Of a stretch of 64,000 nucleotides of DNA, positions 34,125 to 43,993 are shown one piece after another. Origin of the DNA: Craterostigma plantagineum (lineage: Eukaryota > Streptophyta > Magnoliopsida > Lamiales > Linderniaceae). Where the stretch lies: positions 17,936,001 to 18,000,000 of the forward strand of contig JAPQWV010000018.1 in assembly GCA_027422505.1 (NCBI GenBank). Direction: 5' to 3'. How positions within the stretch are numbered: the first letter of the stretch is position 1; every line of letters begins with the position of its first letter. Below the pieces are notes generated by a model. It was not told the DNA's origin. It saw only the letters and a program-made list of their open reading frames with translations, and made no database searches. A program made the position numbers and the translations under genes.

Positions 34125-34164
<40 letters not shown>

Positions 34165-35076
34165 CTGGCTTTGTGTTTAGTAATATATATTATGGCCTAT
34201 GGGCATCTCTTGGTTTGGTTCTTGAGGAGTTAGAACGACTGTAGACAAGCTCTACGTATAACCTACTTGAATAGATAGGTCAGCATATTAAACACTTTGT
34301 CGGCAGATTTTGTTTGCATCCAATGAATTTATGACATTTCCTATGATAAAGTTAATTGTACAATCAATATGATTGTCGTGGATCAGGACACTTATTATTA
34401 TTTTCATTATTATATCAATGTTTTTTTGTAAGTCGAGCGTGTGTGTCGCTCAAGTCATTTTTTGCTGGGGATTTCGAATACTTCATCATATCAGAAAATA
34501 TTGTTGTAGTTATATGATATTATTAGTACCGTCCCATCATTGTGGTGCTGAGTCTATTCAGCTTGGAGTTCCCTTCCCTTACTTCATTACCGATTAATCA
34601 GATAACACCCTTCGAATGATCTCTTCAACTGTCTTAAAAGTGACATGTGATCAGTTTTAATGCCGTGTTTGATGTATTGTTTAAGGTTATTAAGCATCTT
34701 GCCGTAATTAATACACTTGCATCGTTCGTTCGTACGGAAACATAAGGGAAATGTCCCACCTTCTATCCGAGAAAAAAAAACACATTCAAATGTGAAATCT
34801 TTTGTTTCTTGAGTTCACGAATATATTGGTTGATTTTTAGTTCGTTTCTTTCTATTGATGCTCTCTTTCCTCGTTTACAATTTCAGAAGATCACTCCATT
34901 ATACTCATATTTCGTAAGGATCACAATGAGCCTAACTATTCCTCCATTAATCACTTTCTCGACCGATGGGCCTCAATATTTCTCCATTAATGGGCCTCGA
35001 TATTTCTCCATTAATGGGCCTGATGAAGATCTAAAGCCCGTTTAAACTTGTTTTTCATTTGGTACTCAACTCTGTG
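34013..35076. other. Intergenic region with microsatellites and short duplications
   Basis: A (TC)n tract (about 34101-34126) is followed by (TA)n (about 34131-34162). At 34945-35025 the passage ATTTCTCCATTAATGGGCCT occurs two to three times in tandem. Open frames here show no family resemblance. Confidence 0.6.
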
Positions 35077-35084
35077 TGTACAAG

Positions 35085-35614
35085 TAGGGTTGCAAACGAA
35101 TCGAACTTTTTTTGTTCGATTCGCGATTCGATTCGAAATTTTAAGATTCGAATCCGAATATTTAGAATACGAATCCGAATAAGAATATTTTTTTGATTCG
35201 AGAAATATACGAATACGAATATGAAATCACAATATTCGATTCGAAAATTAATCGAATTATTCGATTCGAATAATATAACATAAAATATAGTATAATGAAT
35301 ATACATTCACATATAATATATGATAACTATTTAAATGTTATAATTCAATATATGTGTAAATATAATTTATTATAATTCAATATATATTTTAAATATAATA
35401 TTGTTTATATTTTATTAAATAAAAAATGAAACATGACTTTGAATACAGATGTTCGATATTCGATTCGAATATTCGAGAATATATTCGAATTTGAATAAGA
35501 ATCGATTTTATGATTCGATTAAATATTCGAGTATTCGTATTCGTATTCGATTGTCATCCGAATACGAATAGAATATTGCGGTATTCGACTCGATTCGATT
35601 CGTTTGCAACCCTA
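35085..35614. mobile_element. 530-bp hAT-type MITE with ATTCGA-rich interior
   Basis: Exact 8-bp duplications TGTACAAG flank it (35077-35084 and 35615-35622). Both ends start TAGGGTTGCAAACGAATCGA inward, a perfect 20-bp inverted repeat. The interior is built of ATTCGAATA-type words and AT-rich sequence and codes for nothing. Confidence 0.95.
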
Positions 35615-35622
35615 TGTACAAG

Positions 35623-35893
35623 TAGTGAAAAAAAGAAACATAAGTGATGACAACTATTATTACACACAAAACTTATGACAAAATTTATAGTATGAGTCGT
35701 CACTCTCAAACAATCCACATCGCGACAGTCTTGGACTCAACCCTAGTTAGGTGCATAATGAAAAAAACCAGTTCTACACAACCTCTTCGATTCTCTACCT
35801 AAAAAAATATTCTAAATTTCGTCACGCATTATAATTATTTAACTAAATAGTTATTCGGGTTTGTCCGCAAGTATTACACAATCATCGTCTAAT
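35623..35893. other. Upstream region of the GDSL gene
   Basis: No gene. The MITE at 35085-35614 ends about 280 bp before the GDSL start codon. I see no convincing TATA box. Confidence 0.35.
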
Positions 35894-37358
35894 ATGTCAT
35901 CGCCTCACCATCATCACCATCGAGTGCTTCTCTTCATTTTCCTCGTTCTCACCGTATTAACTTCTTCGGCGAGAATTATAACATCTTCGACGAAAAGGCC
36001 ATTCAACAATTCAATTCCCGCCGCTTTCGTATTCGGCGATTCTACGGTCGACTCGGGAAATAATAACTATTTAGACACTCTCTTCAAAGCCAATTTTCAA
36101 CCTTATGGATTAGGGTTTCCTAACCATCTTCCCACTGGGAGGTTCACCGATGGCAAGCTCGTCTCCGATTTCATGGGCACGCTTTTTTTTTTAACGTTTT
36201 TCTTCCCCGACGAATAATCATTATTACAACATGGGATTGAGTTTATCTTCTTTCATGTGTGTATTATGCAGCTTCGTATGTCGGGATTAAAGACTATATG
36301 CCACCTTATCTGAATCCCGAGCTTACCCTCGACGAGCTAATGACTGGCGTTTGTTTTGCCTGCGGTGGCTCGGGATTTGATCCCATGACCGCTTCGATAG
36401 CAAAGGCATGCAAAAAAAATACACACACATTATTTTCATTATAATTACCTTTAATGCGAAACCCTAATATTCGATCTCGTTTTTTTTTTCCAGGGAGTGG
36501 ATTCCATGGAAAAACAGCTGCGAAGGTTCAAAGAGTACAAAGCGAAGCTCGAAAAGGCCATCGGAGAAGAAAAGGCCAAGACTTTGATAAGCAAAGCCGC
36601 TTATGTGGTAAGTGCAGGCACAAACGACGTCATGGTGACTTATCTCATGACGCCTATACGGCGATCCACCTACGACGTTCCAAGCTACCAAAATTTCTTG
36701 TTGAAAAGCGTTCAAGATTTTGTCGAGGTTATATAATTTATACACATTCTTTAGAGACATGTAATGTAGAAGATGGCTAATTTTCTTTTTTCGATCGAAA
36801 CATATATTTTAGGGTTTGAGGAAAGAAGGAGCTGAATTTATCGGAGTCGCGGGGATGCCACCGATAGGTTGCTTGCCATTGATGATCACCGTATCTTCCA
36901 TCGGTAATAATAAGTTGGCGAGCAAGCGAGCGTGTAATAATGACATGTCTTCCATCGCCCAAGTTTACAACAAAAAGCTTCAAGAAAAACTCAAGTCCAT
37001 GCAGAGACCTAATTCCCCAATCTTTTACGTCGATATCTACAAACCCCTAGATGATATCATCCGTAATCCCGCTAAATTTGGTCAGTATTATTTCAACTTT
37101 CTGGGATTATACGTATTACAAATGGATCTCAATCGATATCTAACGTTTTTTTTAGGTTTCGAAAATGCGAACCGTGGATGCTGTGGAAGTGGACAATATG
37201 AGACGACGATATTGTGCAATCCTAGGACAAGTGTTTGTAAGAATCCCTCAAAGCGCGCTTTCTTCGACTCCGTTCATCCCTCCGAAGCGGCGTACGAACA
37301 CATCTTTCGTAGCTTGCGTCCTGTGGTGGATCGAATCATCCAAGACTATCGCCTTTGA
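35894..37358 (+). CDS. GDSL esterase/lipase, EXL-like
   Basis: Five exons (35894-36176, 36272-36405, 36494-36727, 36813-37080 and 37156-37358) encode 373 residues, a normal family length. GDSL hydrolases are usually secreted and act on lipid esters or cell-wall acetyl and feruloyl esters. Visible: a His run then a hydrophobic signal peptide (VLLFIFLVLTVL); block I FGDSTVDSGNNN with catalytic Ser50; block II GVCFACGGSG; block III AGTND with Asn183; block V DSVH with Asp344 and His347. The ATG at 35894 is used because it precedes the signal peptide directly. Introns 1 and 2 begin with GC rather than GT (36177 and 36406); no GT alternative keeps the frame. Confidence 0.92.
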
Positions 37359-37469
37359 TCGAAAAATAAATAAATAAAATCGATTCTTCTCAATTTATTC
37401 CACATTACCTTGCTTTACATTTATATTGTTTGGTAAGAACCGTGGTGAAGTTACAAATGTAATATGCTT

Positions 37470-37487
37470 AACCCTAAACCCTAAACC
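37470..37487 (+). promoter_or_regulatory. Double telo box upstream of the TCP gene
   Basis: AACCCTAAACCCTAAACC is two and a half plant telomere units. Short telo boxes are known plant promoter elements; it lies about 180 bp upstream of the TCP start codon and about 110 bp after the GDSL stop. Confidence 0.55.
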
Positions 37488-37549
37488 ATAAATGTCAACG
37501 AAGATGAGTATTGGACCTGAACGATTATGCAATTGGCCTTATGTGGATT

Positions 37550-37592
37550 TGGGCTTCTCTTGAGGCCCAACAAATGGTTAGTAGTATAAAAG
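37550..37592 (+). promoter_or_regulatory. Paired site II motifs and TATA box of the TCP gene
   Basis: TGGGCT (37550-37555) and GGCCCA (37564-37569) face each other, followed by TATAAAAG at 37585-37592 and a start codon 70 bp later. Site II motifs (TGGGCC/T) are known targets of TCP proteins, so self-regulation is conceivable. Confidence 0.55.
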
Positions 37593-37662
37593 CATTGAAG
37601 TAAGATTGTGTCCCACAACTCAAATCCTCAAAATGTGAAAATATTACTATTACAACTCAAAC

Positions 37663-38292
37663 ATGAGATCGAGGAAGGAAAGAAGATCAAAAGATGATGA
37701 CCGTAATAACAGCACAAGTCGAAGCTTTTGTAGCAGAAAAGATAGGCACAGCAAAGTGTCCACCGCCAAAGGGCCGAAAGAGAGGCGTTTGAGGCTTTCG
37801 CCGAAAACCGCGATACGATTCTTCGACGTTCAAGACAGGCTTGGCTCCGAGCGTCCCAGCGAAGTCATCGATTGGCTAATGAGAGAGGCTAAAGATTCCA
37901 TCGAAGCCTTAGATAGCAGCGATCATCGCTGTCCAAACACGATGGAAGTTGTTGCTGGAAATAACAGTTTCGATCTCGACGAAGGTGGAAGTAGCTGGGT
38001 GCAGATGATGATGTGCGATGGTAAAGGAGAAAACCCTATTTCAGATTTCAGTTTCCTTGCTGACGAGGATCGTGCCACGTCATCTTCTTACATTGCTGAT
38101 CATCAGAGGGCAGGGATGATGTTCTCGGCTTTAGATGAGAACTGGGATGAGATGTTTCCTCGGAGAGAACAACAGTTTGGGCCTATTGGCACTCAGGCGA
38201 CGACGAAGAGCTGCACAGCAGTCGATGTTTTCGATGATTCAACGCATGCCAACTGTAAGAATAATCCAGTTTCTATCGATAGGCGTGTTTAA
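37663..38292 (+). CDS. TCP-family transcription factor
   Basis: A single exon of 209 residues. The TCP domain spans about residues 27-85: a basic region with DRHSKVSTAKGPKERRLRLS, then helix I around TAIRFFDVQDRLG, the loop SERPSEV and helix II DWLMREAKDSIEAL. The basic region and loop look like class II (CIN-type) TCPs, which control leaf and petal growth, but the usual RPSKAVDWLI helix entry reads RPSEVIDWLM, so it is divergent. The remainder is acidic and Ser-rich (SALDENWDEMF) with no R domain. It acts in the nucleus on GGNCC-type sites. Telo box, site II pair and TATA lie in the 200 bp upstream. Confidence 0.93.
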   Translation: MRSRKERRSKDDDRNNSTSRSFCSRKDRHSKVSTAKGPKERRLRLSPKTAIRFFDVQDRLGSERPSEVIDWLMREAKDSIEALDSSDHRCPNTMEVVAGNNSFDLDEGGSSWVQMMMCDGKGENPISDFSFLADEDRATSSSYIADHQRAGMMFSALDENWDEMFPRREQQFGPIGTQATTKSCTAVDVFDDSTHANCKNNPVSIDRRV

Positions 38293-39497
38293 GTAAATTG
38301 AACTAGTCTTGAAATCTCAAATGCTCTAGTAATTAGATAGTTTTTCCTTTTTTTTTTTCTTGATTTGTAAATGTGATTGTTGCTCCATCTCAAATGATGA
38401 CGAAAGAAACCATGCATCGATAAGCTATCCTCGCACGTGAAACCCTTACATAAAGCTACACATTTTATATTAGTATTATGTCAGTATGATATATTGAATA
38501 TAGGTCGGCGATAGATCTTATCCCCTCATGGGAGGCACTACAATATTATGTAAGAATCAAAGAGACATGTTCACGATATATACAGTTATGATGATCGAGT
38601 TGTCAAAGCTAGCTTGTAATATTAATTCGGTTTAAAAAAAAAATTCACTCTTTTTGGGGTCTCAAAAGCGTGGAGAAAGGAATATTACAGTCATGCATTT
38701 GGCTCCCATGTGACTGTATATATAATATATGTGATGCATAAAGGGTTGCCATTATTGTATAACTTATAACTACAAAAAGGTTTATTTCGATTGATAAGGT
38801 AATAGTTTACTATTTATTTGGTCAACACTCAAAACGGATCATATATAGTTAGGCTCAAGTAATGAAGGGCCTGTCTTCCCTGAAGCCCATAAAAAAGTGT
38901 ATATATATGTGTATATATATATCAGAAATGTTATGGTGCTCACCTCATCCGTGGGCACCTGTTGTGTGACATTTTGTTGTGCCACGTCAACAGCCAAATC
39001 AACCCCAACGGGTTCACTACCCATGTGTAGGTTATAGATCAATAAAAAATTCAATTGTATGCTGATTTGGCGCGTTGATGTGGTTGGTGCTCACGCAAGC
39101 ACCGTAACATTACTCATATATATATGATATATATAAATAAAATCATCACAAAGTGGGTTCGTCCTTACCTGTAAACTTTATGCTTGCTGATATACTACAG
39201 GTAGCTGCTGATGTAAACTTTATGCTTCGGATACGATGAAATAATATATTTAGGGTTTTAACCCTTCTACCATATGATATATGCCTTGGCAAGCTTGAAC
39301 ATTTACTTGTCCTAGGAAACTTTTCTGATCAAATCTTAGTCACTTGTAAAGACAAAAGTATCGTGGCGTGCGAGTCGTCGGTGAAAATCAATATTTTGCT
39401 TTTCTTACTAGCACAAAACTAGTGGATCTATCTATATATAAACGCTAAAACAACCTAAAATGTATTACTAACTAAGCACATACTGATACACATCGAT
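38293..39497. other. Intergenic region
   Basis: AT-rich, with (TA)n tracts around 38895-38922 and 39115-39135 on either side of a short inverted-repeat element (38925-39113). No other gene is seen. A TATATAAA element at about 39434 precedes the next gene by about 60 bp. Confidence 0.5.
38925..39113. mobile_element. 189-bp inverted-repeat element (MITE-like), class unclear
   Basis: The left end GAAATGTTATGGTGCTCACC and the right end, read inward as GTAATGTTACGGTGCTTGCG, are inverted repeats with about 15 of 20 matches. The only duplication I can suggest is TCA (3 bp), which is weak because the flanks are TA tracts. Superfamily not assigned. Confidence 0.55.
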
Positions 39498-39803
39498 ATG
39501 AGATATATCATGTTAAGTTTATCAGTTTTCTTTACTGTTTGGATCTTGATTTCATCTCCTCCTTGGGCGATCTTAGCTCGGCCAATCAATGACATAACCA
39601 TTGCCAGGCGAGAATTAGAAGCCCAATTCTCGAAAATCGATCGAAGTTCGAGCCAATGGCCTCAGAGAGAGACACCTGGCGGGCCAGATGGTCATCACCA
39701 CTATTTTTTTGAAAAACTTGTAATAACTCGTGAGATTATTCGATCTTTTATATTACGATATTATGCATTTCCAACGGACGATGTTTGTTCTCTGGAGATT
39801 TGA
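39498..39803 (+). CDS. Small secreted protein with a CLE-like motif (candidate peptide precursor)
   Basis: A single-exon frame of 101 residues. Residues 1-27 form a clear signal peptide (MRYIMLSLSVFFTVWILISS). A charged spacer follows (ARRELEAQFSKIDRSSSQ), then RETPGGPDGHHH at residues 57-68. This matches the CLE dodecapeptide pattern at the leading Arg, Pro4, Gly6, Pro7, Asp8 and the last two His; position 9 is Gly where Pro is usual. CLE precursors normally stop just after the motif, but here 33 more residues follow after a T7 run, which could be a frameshift or an atypical tail. CLE peptides are apoplastic ligands of LRR receptor kinases. The alternative is a CEP-like or unrelated His-rich peptide. 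A TATA box lies about 60 bp upstream. Confidence 0.5.
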   Translation: MRYIMLSLSVFFTVWILISSPPWAILARPINDITIARRELEAQFSKIDRSSSQWPQRETPGGPDGHHHYFFEKLVITREIIRSFILRYYAFPTDDVCSLEI

Positions 39804-40129
39804 GTGTGGGACAAATAATGTATTATTATCTTTTTGAGGTATATCTTCTTGACGAAAAAGACATGGCTGCTTGCTGTAATAATGTTGTTCGTCATTACTT
39901 GCATAAATAAGCAAAACATATTTAATTGACTTTTAGTATATAAAACATATTTAATTGACTTTTAGTATATATTGTAAACTATATAATTATGGTTGTAAAT
40001 TTTTTATTGCTTTGTTTAAACTAATCTATATATTGATTTATTGTCCAAAGGTACAAAATAATTCATTTTATTATTTGATTTTACGTCGTTATATATATGC
40101 TCAATAAAATGAATTCGAAAAAAAATACT

Positions 40130-40200
40130 TGCACCAGCCGGGAATCGAACCCGGGTCTGTACCGTGGCAGGGTACTATTCTACCACTAGACCACTGGTGC
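40130..40200 (-). tRNA. tRNA-Gly (anticodon GCC)
   Basis: The minus strand folds as a 71-nt cloverleaf beginning GCACCAGTGG and ending CTGGTGCA, with a 7-bp acceptor stem. The A box is TGGTCTAGTGG, the B box GGTTCGATTCC, and the anticodon loop CTGCCAC gives GCC. A run of eight T residues follows 4 nt after the 3' end on the transcribed strand (40125-40118), the RNA polymerase III terminator. No intron. Confidence 0.97.
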
Positions 40201-40660
40201 AACTTATACGGTTTAGATATTTTTCTTTTAATACATGATTATTGGAGCAACTTATTAAGGTTTGGTCGATCCACCGAATTTATGCAGTGTATAGTATCGC
40301 CGTGGAGTCTTTCATAATCATAGCAAACTGTTTGAATAATCTCATTACAGCTTCCTCAGTTTTAATTCAAAGAAGTTGCATAAATTAAATAAGCTTCATA
40401 CTGGAAGCATTATTCCACAATACTTGTATAAGGTACGTTGTTCTGTAATTTAATAATGCATGTTATTGTACCCTTTGATCACCATCTTCATGTGTAAGTA
40501 TTAAAATTCCTCGAAAGGACGACGGAATCAAAGTAATGGAAAGAGAAAGGAAGACAACTCAGAACAAAGAAGAAGAGGCAGAAGAAGCGCATGATCCTCA
40601 CAAAGCAAACCAGCCTCTAATAATTATGGATCACGAACAATAGCATATAAAACTAGATGA
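40201..40660. other. Intergenic, no gene seen
   Basis: AT-rich sequence between the tRNA gene and the 3' region of the DUF538 gene. A purine-rich stretch (about 40535-40585) is the only compositional feature. Confidence 0.45.
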
Positions 40661-40665
40661 TGATG

Positions 40666-40667
<2 letters not shown>

Positions 40668-40733
<66 letters not shown>
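40668..40733. repeat. (AAT)n microsatellite
   Basis: About 22 uninterrupted AAT units, ending in an AGT variant, downstream of the DUF538 stop codon and likely within or near its 3' untranslated region. Confidence 0.95.
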
Positions 40734-40734
<1 letters not shown>

Positions 40735-40777
40735 GTAAAGTAGCGATACATAAGTAGTACATCAATAATCTCCTCTT

Positions 40778-41194
40778 TCACTTTCCATCAGCAGCAAAAG
40801 CCTCGACGGGGAAAGTCTTAGTAATCCCAGCAAGGCTCTTGAAATGGATCTTCCCCGTGGGCGGGTCGTCCACCACAATCTCACTGACCGGCGGCCAAAG
40901 CATTAGCTCCTTAGCCTTCACTCCTTTGAGCTTCTTAATTCTCTTCTTACCAACGTAGCCAGTGATATCCACGTCGTAGCTCACTAGTTTGCTGATCATC
41001 TTAAAGTTGTGCTCGATTTTCTTGGCTTGTTTGATCCACATATAGCCCGTGCTTTTCACGAACCCTACCTCTATCACGTCGGCTAAGGGCAATAGGCCAA
41101 TGGGAAGCTCAGATTCTTCGAGGATGGTTTGAGCCATCCTTAGGCCTTCGGCGTGGCCAGTCTTGACTATGGCTCCTTCCTTTTCGGCCGCCAT
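40778..41194 (-). CDS. DUF538 family protein
   Basis: An intron-less frame of 138 residues matching the plant DUF538 family over its full length: EGLRMAQTILEESELPIGLL at the start, EVGFVKSTGYMWIKQ and the KKIEHNFKMISKLVSYDVDI block, then GYVGKKRIKKLKGVK and ELMLWPPVSEI near the end. Small DUF538 proteins lacking a signal peptide, like this one, are cytosolic or membrane-associated and often stress-induced; a role in lipid or chlorophyll handling has been proposed but is not settled. The ATG at 41194 is the only in-frame start. The gene is divergent from the DUF26 gene. Confidence 0.93.
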   Translation of the reverse strand: MAAEKEGAIVKTGHAEGLRMAQTILEESELPIGLLPLADVIEVGFVKSTGYMWIKQAKKIEHNFKMISKLVSYDVDITGYVGKKRIKKLKGVKAKELMLWPPVSEIVVDDPPTGKIHFKSLAGITKTFPVEAFAADGK

Positions 41195-41955
41195 CGTTTT
41201 TTATTATTAGGTTTTTTTTTTTTGTTATTTGATTTCTGGTTGAAGGGTTTTTTTGCATGGGTGGATGTATTTATAGTTGCTGGCGTCGTACAAGGGAACA
41301 AATGTTTTGGTGGAGAATTCAATGCGATTTGCTTTGTGTTTTCCAATGGAGTCGTTTCTTCTCTTGTTTCTTCCGACTGAGAATTTACAAACTTAACCCT
41401 CGATCATCGACTCATATATTTTTCTTCTAGAAGCAAATAAAAAAACTAGCTATCCGAATTAGGGAAAATAAGGTCAAGTTGTTAGTCGTGATACTTATAG
41501 GAGGGCCGGCCATTCGATTGATTTTAACATGAAGAACTCTTTATATATCTAATTATACGTGTGAATAATCATGAGAAAAGCTTCTCCATTACTGAATGAC
41601 ACTCTATCTAAAAAGGGAACTGTATCATTTGTTTAGTATACATGTTATATTTCCAACCATACGTTCATACATTAGTTTTAAGAATATGACAATGACCCAA
41701 ATGTGGCCTCTTCTTGGCCTAAAGATTCTGTTATGATGACACTATATACATCCTTACAAGTCGCCGGTTGGGAATAATCCAACGTCTAATCATTGCGGAG
41801 AAACTTAAAATGTTCGCAATTATCCTTATAAATATTCTATTACACACATATATATAGAGAGAGAGAGAGAAATCAAATCAGATTCCCACCCCGCCCGCCG
41901 CGGTCTTTTGTTTGCGTTATTTTTTCAATTCAAAACCCTAGAAAGGAACCAAGAA
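41195..41955. promoter_or_regulatory. Shared divergent promoter region (DUF538 / DUF26 genes)
   Basis: About 760 bp separates the two start codons. A (TA)n(GA)n tract lies at about 41848-41870, some 90 bp before the DUF26 start. TATTTATAG at 41268-41276, read on the minus strand as CTATAAATA, is the probable TATA box of the DUF538 gene. Confidence 0.5.
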
Positions 41956-42369
41956 ATGGGTCGTCGTAGGTTGTTCTTTCTTCTTCTTCAACTGATCGCC
42001 ATTGTAATATCCTCAGATATTCTGACAATAGCTTCTCCAAACACAGTGGTGTACGACTTCGAATGCAACCCGACGAGGTGGGACCCGAACGACATTCGAG
42101 CCTACCTAGTCGCAGATGCCATGTCTGGGCTCGTGGCCAACGCACCTAACCAGCCGAACTACCTTCTCTACATGCAGACGACGGCTCAAGGAACGACTGC
42201 TTCGCTCTACTCGTTTGGGGGCTGCAATCGATTGCTGGCTCCAGACGACTGCACCAATTGCTTGTTTGCAGCCGAGGATTTGATAGCCAAAGGTTGCACC
42301 TTTGGCATAGGTGCTAAGGCCGTGTTGGCCGATTGTACCATAAGATATGAGGTTTACTCCTTTTATTAA
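41956..42369 (+). CDS. Secreted single DUF26 (Gnk2-type) cysteine-rich protein
   Basis: One exon of 137 residues. Residues 1-28 are a signal peptide (MGRRRLFFLLLQLIAIVISS). One Gnk2/DUF26 domain follows: an early Cys (FECN), then CNRLLAPDDCTNC, which is the family signature CX8CX2C, and two later cysteines (KGCTF, ADCTIRYE). Ginkbilobin-type single-domain proteins bind mannose and have antifungal activity; double-domain relatives are receptor kinases and plasmodesmal proteins. Here there is no kinase or transmembrane segment, so an apoplastic defence lectin is the best guess. The ATG at 41956 fits the signal peptide; a longer upstream frame has no ATG. Ends in EVYSFY rather than the usual late Phe-containing tail. 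Confidence 0.88.
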   Translation: MGRRRLFFLLLQLIAIVISSDILTIASPNTVVYDFECNPTRWDPNDIRAYLVADAMSGLVANAPNQPNYLLYMQTTAQGTTASLYSFGGCNRLLAPDDCTNCLFAAEDLIAKGCTFGIGAKAVLADCTIRYEVYSFY

Positions 42370-42669
42370 TTAACCAAACATCAGATTCTTCCACTCATAA
42401 GTCAGAAAATGTTGTGAAATCAAAAGGGTTTCTTTATTTTCCGTAGGCCAGATGATGTTGGCTGGTTGTATCACTGAGTGAGAATTTGTGTACTATTTTC
42501 GTTCACTTTCTGATACTATGACAACCTAAATATCAAGCGTAGGACAAAATTTCTCGAACGGGCTCAATATGATATAAGTTGGAATCTTTTAATATTGGGA
42601 TCTCTGATGAGGTACCGTGATCATCGCTAGCTTCCTCCATTGAATCGAAGTTAGTCGGAATTTAATATC

Positions 42670-43263
42670 TGTTGGCCGGAAAGAAAATATTGTTGTAACG
42701 CACCCTCGCCTCGGAAAGATCCACGAACGATAGACTCGAAAATCTGATTGAACCGAAAAGAAAATATTCGAAGATTGTGTCGCACACAATTTCCTTAAAA
42801 CAGATTCGCTCCCTCACGTATGTGCTAGAGGTTTTGGCGAGCGTCTGTTTCCCAGGATACTTCGAAATCACGGCGTTCGTTTAGCACAAAAACGACACCG
42901 ACGGCGTTCGATAGCAGAACCAATTTTGGGAGATATTTGTATATTTCTTTCTCTTATTTTTCTTCCTTCTCATTTCTTAAGCCTAATCACCTATTTATAG
43001 GCTTCAAAATAATTATAGAAAATATTATTTTATTTATTTATTATTATTATTTTTTAATTAATGACATAAGATTTGAGGAGTGGTTTTTAACCATTCCATC
43101 ACTCAATTTGAGCCATGGACTTAAGGAGTGGTTAGCCACTACATGGGCCTTCTAGAAGTCGGGCAATTGGGCCACTTCGAAGCCCAATAATAATTAATTT
43201 CGAAGCCCAATTTCTCATTCACAAATAATTTATAAAATCAATTATATTATAAATTTTCTAACA
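42670..43263 (-). mobile_element. Solo LTR of a copia-type retrotransposon
   Basis: A 594-bp segment with TGTTGG...TAACA ends is flanked by exact 5-bp duplications ATATC (42665-42669 and 43264-43268). It holds a TATA box (CCTATAAATAGG read on the minus strand, near 42990) and GGGCTTCGAA repeats close to the right end. No internal region or second LTR is present, so it arose by LTR-LTR recombination. Minus orientation is inferred from the TGTTAGAAAATT start typical of such LTRs. Confidence 0.88.
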
Positions 43264-43279
43264 ATATCCTTCTTTCTTT

Positions 43280-43286
43280 CATATAT

Positions 43287-43338
<52 letters not shown>

Positions 43339-43365
43339 TAGATAGATAGAGAGAGAGAGAGAGAG
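43280..43365. repeat. (TA)n-(GATA)n-(GA)n compound microsatellite
   Basis: TA tracts of more than 50 bp pass into four GATA units and nine GA units. Confidence 0.95.
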
Positions 43366-43733
43366 GAGTTGAATGATAGGTCAAAGATTTAAATTAAATA
43401 TCTCCTGATATGTTACATTAATGGAGAGGCATTATTAAAGTGAAATATCGATCGATTCTTTTCCAAATGTGATGGATTTTTCGTTTCGCCCGCAAAAAAT
43501 GCGTAAGCGTGAAAAGAAATCTAAGATAAAACTATATTACCTAAAATTTGAGGAGAACATTTTCCCACCAACACACACACACAAAACCAGCATCACCTCA
43601 CATAACTAACTACTAAAATCATATAGAAATACATATATAAACACACACTCACAGTAAGCTTACATCAAGATCAAAAAGTTTGCTCCTTTACATATTTCAG
43701 CCTTATTACAAATAAATAAAAAAAGAAAGAAAA

Positions 43734-43927
43734 ATGACGACATTTCCCCTAAAATCCACGATCATCGTTTACGTCGCGCTTCTGTCCTTCCTTTCTCTAT
43801 CAACAAAACCCTCGCAAGCCGCCAACACCAAGTTCTTCGTCGAGGGAGAAGTCTATTGCGAGATATGTCGCGCTGATTTCATCAATAAGTTCAGCTTACC
43901 TATGGCCGGTACACACACACACACACA

Positions 43928-43993
<66 letters not shown>

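Noticed and set aside
35861..35893. Longer N-terminus for the GDSL protein
   Set aside because: The upstream in-frame codon at 35861 is TTG, not ATG; the ATG at 35894 directly precedes the His run and signal peptide.
37470..37487. Interstitial telomere or chromosome-end fusion
   Set aside because: Only about two and a half AAACCCT units; this size is typical of promoter telo boxes, not of telomeric remnants.
41908..41955. Longer N-terminus for the DUF26 protein
   Set aside because: The extended frame has no ATG (begins at TTG), and the ATG at 41956 gives a proper signal peptide.
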